Shown here in pieces: positions 5,603 to 11,322 of a stretch of 11,322 bases of DNA (positions are counted from its first letter, which is position 1; the number at the start of each line of letters is the position of its first letter). Below the pieces are notes generated by a model. It was not told the origin of the DNA and ran no database searches. It was given only the letters and a program-made list of their open reading frames with translations. A program made the translations under genes and the position numbers. Origin of the DNA: Bacteroidota bacterium (GTDB taxonomy: Bacteria; Bacteroidota; Bacteroidia; NORP154); NCBI GenBank assembly GCA_002401055.1, contig NVRZ01000079.1, positions 1 through 11,322 of the forward strand. The letters run 5' to 3'.

Positions 5603-8600
5603 TTATGATGTGGCGAAGAGAGCTTCTAATCGGAACTTCACTTTGTTCAGCATATAATACATTACGGGTACAATTACCAGAGTGAGAAATGTTGCAAATG
5701 TTAATCCGAAGATTACCGTCCATGCAATTGGGCCCCAGAATATGACATTGTCGCCACCGAAATAGAATTGAGGATCAAAGTCAGAAAAAAGTGTAAAAAA
5801 GTTGATGTTCATACCCGTTGCGAGAGGCATAAGCCCCAAAATGGTGGTAATTGCAGTTAATAAAACAGGTCGCAAACGAACCTTTCCGCCTTCAATTATA
5901 CAGTCTTTGAGTTCCTCAATAGTGAGCTTAGCTTCTCGATTTTCGGTCTCTTCAACTTTGTCTTTTAGTTTTCTGCTAATCAAAAGATTAACATAATCGA
6001 GTAGCACAATTGCGTTGTTAACCACTACTCCAGCCAGGGAAATGATGCCTATCATGGTCATGATAATTATAAAATCCATCTGAAAGATTACCAAACCCAT
6101 TAATACTCCAATGAGGCTAAATACAACGGATGTTACGATAATAAATGGTGTCGCGGCAGAATTGAACTGTGATACCATGATCAGAAAAATTAGGAATACA
6201 GCGATCATCATTGCTTTGCTCAGAAAAGCCATTTCTTTTGCCTGGTCTTCTTGCTCTCCTGCAAATCGGTAGGAGTATCCGTTAGGCAATGTATAATCTT
6301 TCATTGCTTTCTGCATAGCTGCCACGGTCTCGTTCGCATTGTAACCCACTTCAATGTTCGAACCAATTGTTACCATACGGTTTAGGTTTTTTCGTTTCAC
6401 CGCACTGTAGGTAGAAGTTTTTCGGGCTGTAGCTACAGCTGAAATTGGTACTTGTCGGATTTTGCCAGTCATTTGATCGCGAAAGGTTATTCTCTGATTC
6501 ATAAGAGTTTCCGTATTGTAGCGATAATTATCCTTGAAGCGAATGTTGATAGGATAGTCGTCTTCCCCTTCTTTGTATTTTGATACTTCCTTTCCGAATA
6601 TTGCGGTCCTTATTGTCGCCCCGATTTGGCCACTCGAAAGATTTAACCTCCTGGCTTTGGCACGATCAATTTCTACAATGAGCTCTGGCTTTCCTAACTC
6701 GATGTCTAATTTAAGCTCTTCGATTCCTCCAATTCCTTTCTCATTAATAAATCTTTTTATATCGTCAGCAAAATATATCAGTTTGTCATAGTCTTCACCC
6801 ATAACCTCGATCGTAATTGGCTTGCCTCTGGGCGGGCCGGCAGCATCCTTGTCAGCAGTAATTCTGGTACCGGGATATTTATTTTTAAGCTCCTCCCTAA
6901 ATTGAAGCAATAGATCACCGGTGTTTATGCCCCGCCTGAATTGAAATTCTACAAATGAGATTTGAATTCTGGCCTTGTGTGGCGTGTTTCCAAATGCTGC
7001 GCCGGCGTTGGGGTCACTCGTTCCCTCACCAACTTGTGCAATCATCGATTCAACTATGAAGTTTTTAATGACTGGCTTTCCATCTACCTCCGTAGTGTCA
7101 TTGTACTTTGACATCATTTTCACAATCACTTCTTCCAATTCTAAAGTAGTCTCATTGGTGGCTTCAATGTCAGTTCCAATAGGGTTTTCAATGAATATAT
7201 TCACGTATTTTGGTTGATTGATTGGAAAGAACTCAACTTTTGGTGTGAAGGCAATTATCAAAAAGAATGATAACACTAGTAGCCCTATCGTACCTCCAAA
7301 AAACATGATCGGGTTTCGCCCTCGGAGCACATATCCTAAGAAACGTTTGTATTTTCTATCCAATAACGGTATAAGGATTCTCTGGAATTTATCCGCCGCA
7401 GGTCCGAGAAAATATGCGTTAATAACCAAGAGTAACCCTATAACCGTAAGCAGGTTTCCTATTGTATTAGATCCGCCTAAGTAGAATAATATAGCTACGC
7501 CTATGAAAATCAGAGCGTATTTATTTGCTTTCTTTCGGTCGGGTTTGGCATCTCCGACTTTCATCCATACTGATGTTAGCACTGGGTTTATGACCAGGGC
7601 AACAAATAATGAAGAACCCAATACGATGATTAGAGTAATTGGCAAGTACTTCATGAATTCACCCATCATGCCAGGCCAAAAAGCCAGCGATATAAAAGCT
7701 GCCAGTGTTGTTGCCGTAGAAGAAATGATAGGTAGGGCCACCTCACCGACACCTTTTTTGGCGGCTTGAATTGGTGTAAATCCTTCGTCCATCAGCCTAT
7801 ATATGTTCTCCACAACTACAATTCCATTGTCCACCAACATACCCAATGCGAGGATGAGCGAGAACAAGACCATCAAATTCAATGTAACACCCATGGCGCT
7901 TAGTATCATGAATGCCATAAACATAGATAGCGGTATGGCCACTCCTACAAACAGGGCGTTTCTTAGACCGAGGAAGAACAATAGAACTATTACCACCAGA
8001 ATAACACCTGAAATAATACTGTTTTCAAGATTGCCAACCTGGCTTCTTGTCATATCGCTTTGGTCGTTAGTAATAGAGATTTCCAGGTTCTCAGGAAATT
8101 CATTCTTTTTTGCTTTCTCAATAACCTTGTTAATCAATATGGATGTTTCGATCAAATTGGCGCCAGCTCTTTTTATAACATCGAGCATCACTACTGGGTT
8201 TTGAAACTCGCGGGCATAACTCTCACGCTCTTTGAAATCAAATTTCACGTCCGCGATCTCCTTCAAATAAACAATATTGAACTTTTCTCTTTTTACAATT
8301 ACATTTTTCAGTTCTTCTATAGAGGTAAATTCACCAACTACGCGAACAGTCCTTCTCAACTTATCCACCAGTATATCCCCTCCCGATACACTCACGTTTT
8401 CTGAAGCAATTGCACCTTCCACATCACCAAAACTTATGTTCATGGATTCCATTTTGTGGATATCCAGTTCTACACTCACCTCTTTTTCCTGAACACCTCT
8501 TATGTCAACTTTTGAAATATCTGCTATTGGTTCAATCCTATCCTCAAGGTACTCCCCATATTTTTTTAGTTGGTCCATGGAGAAATCACCGGAAAGGTTG

Positions 8601-9064
8601 ATGTTCATAATTGGAAACTCAGAAAAGTTAACCTCAAAGATGTTGGGTTCTGCCGGAAGGTCATCTGGAATTTCTTTATTGCTTTTTGCTTTGTCTACAG
8701 CGTCTTTTACCTTTCGTAATGCCTCTAATGGATCTGTATCAAAATCAAATTCCGCCATTATAGTAGAGTACCCCTGTACAGAAGTCGAAGTAATTTTTTC
8801 CACTCCTGATATGGTATTGATCTGCTTCTCAAGGGGTCGAGTGATGAGCTTTTCCATGTCGGCCGGTGAGTTGCCTGGATAGGCAGTTCCTACATATATT
8901 TGAGGCATTACCAGATCAGGAAATGCGGCTTTAGGCATTGAATTGTACGCGCTTATTCCAGCAAGGATAATAATAGTGGTAATAACAAAAACTGTGGTTC
9001 TGTTATTGAGTGAAAGGCTTGATAGACCAAACTCTCTTATTTTATCTCTTTCTTCCTGATTCAA
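5603..9064 (-). CDS. efflux RND transporter permease subunit (HAE1/AcrB-like)
   Basis: The inner-membrane, proton-driven pump protein of a tripartite efflux system. The AcrB plan is visible: TM1 near 22-41, then FPDLVMPQIYVGTAYPGNSP leading into the first periplasmic porter region, TM2-TM6 at about 345-495, TM7 near 585, a second porter region, and TM8-TM12 at the C-terminus. TM4 has LVDNGIVVVEN: Asp412 matches AcrB Asp407, but Asn413 replaces Asp408. TM10 has VVVNNAIVLLDY, with Asn1016 at the AcrB Lys940 position. RLRPVLLT keeps Arg1063 and Thr1070 (AcrB Arg971, Thr978). At 1153 residues it is about 100 longer than AcrB, partly from an extra hydrophobic hairpin at 517-555 and an insertion near 1086-1112. 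No ATG exists near the start; TTG 9064 is chosen, with CTG 9073 as the alternative. Substrate is unknown. Confidence 0.95.
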   Translation of the reverse strand: MNQEERDKIREFGLSSLSLNNRTTVFVITTIIILAGISAYNSMPKAAFPDLVMPQIYVGTAYPGNSPADMEKLITRPLEKQINTISGVEKITSTSVQGYSTIMAEFDFDTDPLEALRKVKDAVDKAKSNKEIPDDLPAEPNIFEVNFSEFPIMNINLSGDFSMDQLKKYGEYLEDRIEPIADISKVDIRGVQEKEVSVELDIHKMESMNISFGDVEGAIASENVSVSGGDILVDKLRRTVRVVGEFTSIEELKNVIVKREKFNIVYLKEIADVKFDFKERESYAREFQNPVVMLDVIKRAGANLIETSILINKVIEKAKKNEFPENLEISITNDQSDMTRSQVGNLENSIISGVILVVIVLLFFLGLRNALFVGVAIPLSMFMAFMILSAMGVTLNLMVLFSLILALGMLVDNGIVVVENIYRLMDEGFTPIQAAKKGVGEVALPIISSTATTLAAFISLAFWPGMMGEFMKYLPITLIIVLGSSLFVALVINPVLTSVWMKVGDAKPDRKKANKYALIFIGVAILFYLGGSNTIGNLLTVIGLLLVINAYFLGPAADKFQRILIPLLDRKYKRFLGYVLRGRNPIMFFGGTIGLLVLSFFLIIAFTPKVEFFPINQPKYVNIFIENPIGTDIEATNETTLELEEVIVKMMSKYNDTTEVDGKPVIKNFIVESMIAQVGEGTSDPNAGAAFGNTPHKARIQISFVEFQFRRGINTGDLLLQFREELKNKYPGTRITADKDAAGPPRGKPITIEVMGEDYDKLIYFADDIKRFINEKGIGGIEELKLDIELGKPELIVEIDRAKARRLNLSSGQIGATIRTAIFGKEVSKYKEGEDDYPINIRFKDNYRYNTETLMNQRITFRDQMTGKIRQVPISAVATARKTSTYSAVKRKNLNRMVTIGSNIEVGYNANETVAAMQKAMKDYTLPNGYSYRFAGEQEDQAKEMAFLSKAMMIAVFLIFLIMVSQFNSAATPFIIVTSVVFSLIGVLMGLVIFQMDFIIIMTMIGIISLAGVVVNNAIVLLDYVNLLISRKLKDKVEETENREAKLTIEELKDCIIEGGKVRLRPVLLTAITTILGLMPLATGMNINFFTLFSDFDPQFYFGGDNVIFWGPIAWTVIFGLTFATFLTLVIVPVMYYMLNKVKFRLEALFATS

Positions 9065-9088
9065 AACTTTCAGTGTTGCGTCTTGTGT

Positions 9089-10222
9089 TTAAATTTTAAC
9101 TGCTTGACCACTCTTTATTCCCCGACCGCCTTTTGATATTATTTCCTCATTCCCATTCAATCCTGACTTGACATGTGTAAAACCGTTGTAGGTCATCCCC
9201 GTTTCAACAACAACTTTCAATGCAGATAATGATTCCGCGTCTCTTTTAAGAATATATAAAAACTCATTGCCTTCAGCATCTTGTTGGACGATACTGGCCG
9301 AAACCATGATGGCTGAGTCTGTGCTGAAATCCAATATATTCATAACACCCAAGAGGTTTGGTTTAAGTATACCTTCCTCGTTGTCGATGTCAACATAAAT
9401 TTTAAAGGTTCTGTTATTGGCGTTGATATAAGACCCAACCCTATTGATCATAGCATCAAAATTGAGGCCGATGGCTGGAAAGTTGACTTTTACGAAAGTG
9501 CCTTTTGATATCTTGCTGATGTAATCTTCAGATACGTCGGCAACCAGATATACCACCTCCAGATTTACCATCCGTATTACAGGCATAACTTGGTTGGCTA
9601 CCTCACCAACTTTCACAAATATCTCATCTATAACTCCGTTGAACGGTGCTTTGATAACTGACTTTGTCAATTGTGAGTTGAGTGTTTTAATTTTCTGTTC
9701 CAAAGACTCCTTTCTATTCTTGGCCTCCAGGTACTGAAGCTCAGATCCAATTTTCTCGTCCCATAACTTCTTCTGCCGATTGTAAATAGTATTCGCCAAG
9801 TTGAATGCGGTTTTAACCTCTTCAATACTGTTTCTGAAGATTTCAGTATCCTGAATTAAAATGGTCTGACCTTGAGAAACTTTTTGTCCAACCTCTACAA
9901 GAATCTGGTTGACTTTTCCCGGGATTTCCGCGTTAATTGAGACATTCCGTTTGGTTTCAACATTGCCATATACTTCAAAATAATGTTTGAAATGACCAAG
10001 TTCCAAAGAGGTAATTTTTACTAGCGTAATGCGTTTGGCGACATTTGAATCCAGCTTGTCTATTCTCAGCTGTAACTCAGATAGCAGTGCACTCACATCG
10101 CTGTAAACGTTGATAAGAGAATCTTTCTCAGCACGCAAGCGGTCAAGTTCGCTATTCGTTGTTTCATTACCTCCGCAGGCAATAAGAAAGGTTATGGATA
10201 ATAGAAATAATACTTTGTTCAT
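9089..10222 (-). CDS. RND efflux periplasmic adaptor (membrane fusion protein), lipoprotein
   Basis: Connects the RND permease to the outer-membrane channel across the periplasm. The signal peptide MNKVLFLLSITFLIAC ends in a lipobox with Cys16 as lipid anchor. A predicted coiled-coil segment (24-62) precedes the core. The lipoyl half-motifs are at 94-127 (AEIPGKVNQILVEVGQKVSQ) and 187-220 (IKAPFNGVIDEIFVKVGE), flanking an alpha-helical hairpin at 130-186 that should contact the channel. A beta-barrel domain follows at about 222-296 and a membrane-proximal domain to residue 377. Length is typical of HlyD/AcrA-like adaptors. Its ATG at 10222 lies one base after the TAA of the channel gene (TAAAATG), suggesting translational coupling; the permease follows 24 bases after its stop. 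Confidence 0.95.
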   Translation of the reverse strand: MNKVLFLLSITFLIACGGNETTNSELDRLRAEKDSLINVYSDVSALLSELQLRIDKLDSNVAKRITLVKITSLELGHFKHYFEVYGNVETKRNVSINAEIPGKVNQILVEVGQKVSQGQTILIQDTEIFRNSIEEVKTAFNLANTIYNRQKKLWDEKIGSELQYLEAKNRKESLEQKIKTLNSQLTKSVIKAPFNGVIDEIFVKVGEVANQVMPVIRMVNLEVVYLVADVSEDYISKISKGTFVKVNFPAIGLNFDAMINRVGSYINANNRTFKIYVDIDNEEGILKPNLLGVMNILDFSTDSAIMVSASIVQQDAEGNEFLYILKRDAESLSALKVVVETGMTYNGFTHVKSGLNGNEEIISKGGRGIKSGQAVKI

Positions 10223-10223
10223 T

Positions 10224-11322
10224 TTACGTTTTATTAAGTGCTTTGTCCAGTTTTGTTTTGGCGTTCAGTAACGTGAATATGGACTGTATATAGTTTCCCT
10301 GTGCCGAAAAAAATTGGTTTTCGGCTTGGGTGAGTTCCATGCTGGATGCTACACCTTCGGTGAATTTGGTTGTGGTTTTTTCCTGAATCGTTTTTGCAAG
10401 TGCCAGGCTCTTCTTCTGTATTTGATAGGATTCCAAGGCGGTGCTGTATTCAGCTCTCGCGGTTTGTTCTTGTAATGAGAGTGACTGGCTTACCTGGATT
10501 TTCTGAATTTCAGCTTTCTCTAGCTCAAGTTTTGCTTTCTTCACTACGGAATGCTGTCCAAATCCACTGAATATTGGAAAGCTTAGATTGAGCCCCCACA
10601 GCGTTGTAGGGTACCATTTTCCGCCCTCAAAGAAATTGAATTCATTTCTAAATGCATTCTGGGAGTAATTGAAAAAGCCTGTGAGCTTAGGATAAAATTT
10701 AGATTGCTCCACCTTCTTATTTAGGCTCATTAGTGTGACCTGTGTAGTTGCCAGCTGGTAGTCAATGTGGCTTTCAAGGCTGAATTCGGTGCTCGGAATG
10801 TTAGATTCAAGATCGGTGACCAAAAGATCCAAGTTATCTGTTAGCTCAATGGATTGACTAACTTCCAATCCCATTTGAAATTTCAAAAGTTTCATAGAAA
10901 TTTCCGCCTGGCTTCGGGCATTGTTCAGTAAATTATCAATATTAGAGACCAATAATTCCAATTGTTCCACATCCATCTCTTCCATAAATCCAGCTCTGAA
11001 CATAGCTTGGGTTTCATTGAGGGTTTTAAGCAAATTTTTCTTATTGGATTCAAATATCAGGGTGTTCTCATGTGCTGCCAGAGCTGCGTAATAGGATTGT
11101 GCCACAATGCTTTGAATTTCCAGTTCTGTTTTTACAAGTGCTTGTACAGATACAGAAGAGAAAGCCTTTGCTGCTTTAAGCCCAATAATATACGACGCGT
11201 CAAAAATGAGTTGATTTGCTGTTAGGCCTGGTTCGTTGGTTCCCTCATAAACCCCAATATGCAGAGGATGCTCGTCCCCAATTAACAATGTTTCTCCTGT
11301 GTTGGTAGTCACTGACAGAACC
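10224..11322 (-). CDS. TolC family outer-membrane efflux channel (5' end missing)
   Basis: Forms the outer-membrane barrel and periplasmic tunnel of the efflux pump. The frame is open through the right edge of the window, so the start is outside; a GTG at 11312 is in frame but the codons before it (VLS) continue the same protein. About 366 residues are visible. GLTANQLIFDASYIIGLKAAK is the typical first-repeat entry of the OEP fold, followed by long amphipathic helices rich in Leu, Ala, Gln and Glu, then the second repeat with beta strands (WGLNLSFPIFSGFGQ) and a closing helix pair. The protein ends LLNAKTKLDKALNKT. Probably about 70-110 N-terminal residues with the signal peptide are missing. 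It is followed after one base by the adaptor gene, so it is upstream in the operon; no regulator is within the window. Confidence 0.92.
   Translation of the reverse strand, partial: VLSVTTNTGETLLIGDEHPLHIGVYEGTNEPGLTANQLIFDASYIIGLKAAKAFSSVSVQALVKTELEIQSIVAQSYYAALAAHENTLIFESNKKNLLKTLNETQAMFRAGFMEEMDVEQLELLVSNIDNLLNNARSQAEISMKLLKFQMGLEVSQSIELTDNLDLLVTDLESNIPSTEFSLESHIDYQLATTQVTLMSLNKKVEQSKFYPKLTGFFNYSQNAFRNEFNFFEGGKWYPTTLWGLNLSFPIFSGFGQHSVVKKAKLELEKAEIQKIQVSQSLSLQEQTARAEYSTALESYQIQKKSLALAKTIQEKTTTKFTEGVASSMELTQAENQFFSAQGNYIQSIFTLLNAKTKLDKALNKT

Noticed and set aside
7803..8204. Plus-strand 133-residue frame opposite the RND permease
   Set aside because: Antisense shadow of well-conserved transmembrane coding sequence; no start signals or recognisable domain.
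9062..9091. Adaptor-permease fusion by reading through the TAA
   Set aside because: Topologically implausible because the adaptor ends in the periplasm while the permease starts in the cytoplasm; TAA is also a poor read-through context.
1..11322. CRISPR array, insertion sequence, toxin-antitoxin or defence cluster
   Set aside because: I saw no regular spaced direct repeats, transposase-like protein, terminal inverted repeats or paired small genes; almost all coding space is explained by housekeeping and efflux genes.

Overview
The window reads as an ordinary stretch of a Bacteroidota chromosome, probably from a Flavobacteriia-like lineage. Several signs support this: AT-rich DNA, promoter-like TAnnTTTG elements, almost no Shine-Dalgarno sequences before the genes, a long L25/CTC-type ribosomal protein, and an RND efflux operon whose proteins have the form usual in that phylum. 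I recognise nearly every gene. I do not see a clearly undescribed multi-gene system, a mobile element, an RNA-guided array or a defence locus. The assignment to phylum is inference from gene style, not from a search.

Left part (1-2513), all on the minus strand: ribose-phosphate pyrophosphokinase (prs), ribosomal protein L25 (rplY) and peptidyl-tRNA hydrolase (pth) lie head to tail with gaps of about 31 and 39 bases, so they probably form one transcription unit serving PRPP supply and translation. A promoter-like site lies in front of prs. Its leader contains a rare perfect Shine-Dalgarno sequence, a small hairpin and a 7-codon reading frame. Beyond pth, a separate minus-strand promoter-like site precedes the first 18 codons of a probable exported protein that runs off the left edge.

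Middle part (2640-5100), plus strand: tRNA-Leu(CAA) with a good upstream promoter candidate and a strong downstream terminator. It is followed by a dCMP deaminase and an S41 carboxyl-terminal processing peptidase separated by two bases. A 10-bp hairpin with T-tracts on both strands ends the peptidase gene, and also ends the converging lipoprotein gene.

Right part (5100-11322), minus strand: a tripartite RND efflux operon in the order outer-membrane TolC-type channel (start lost at the right edge), lipoprotein membrane-fusion adaptor, then an inner-membrane RND permease of 1153 residues. The channel and adaptor genes are one base apart. The permease has no ATG and seems to start at TTG. Together the three proteins would form a proton-driven pump spanning both membranes; the substrate cannot be read from the sequence. 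After the permease, with its own promoter-like site, comes a small lipoprotein with a Glu-rich repeat and a His/Cys-rich tail that looks metal-binding. It is the least familiar gene here and the best candidate for follow-up.
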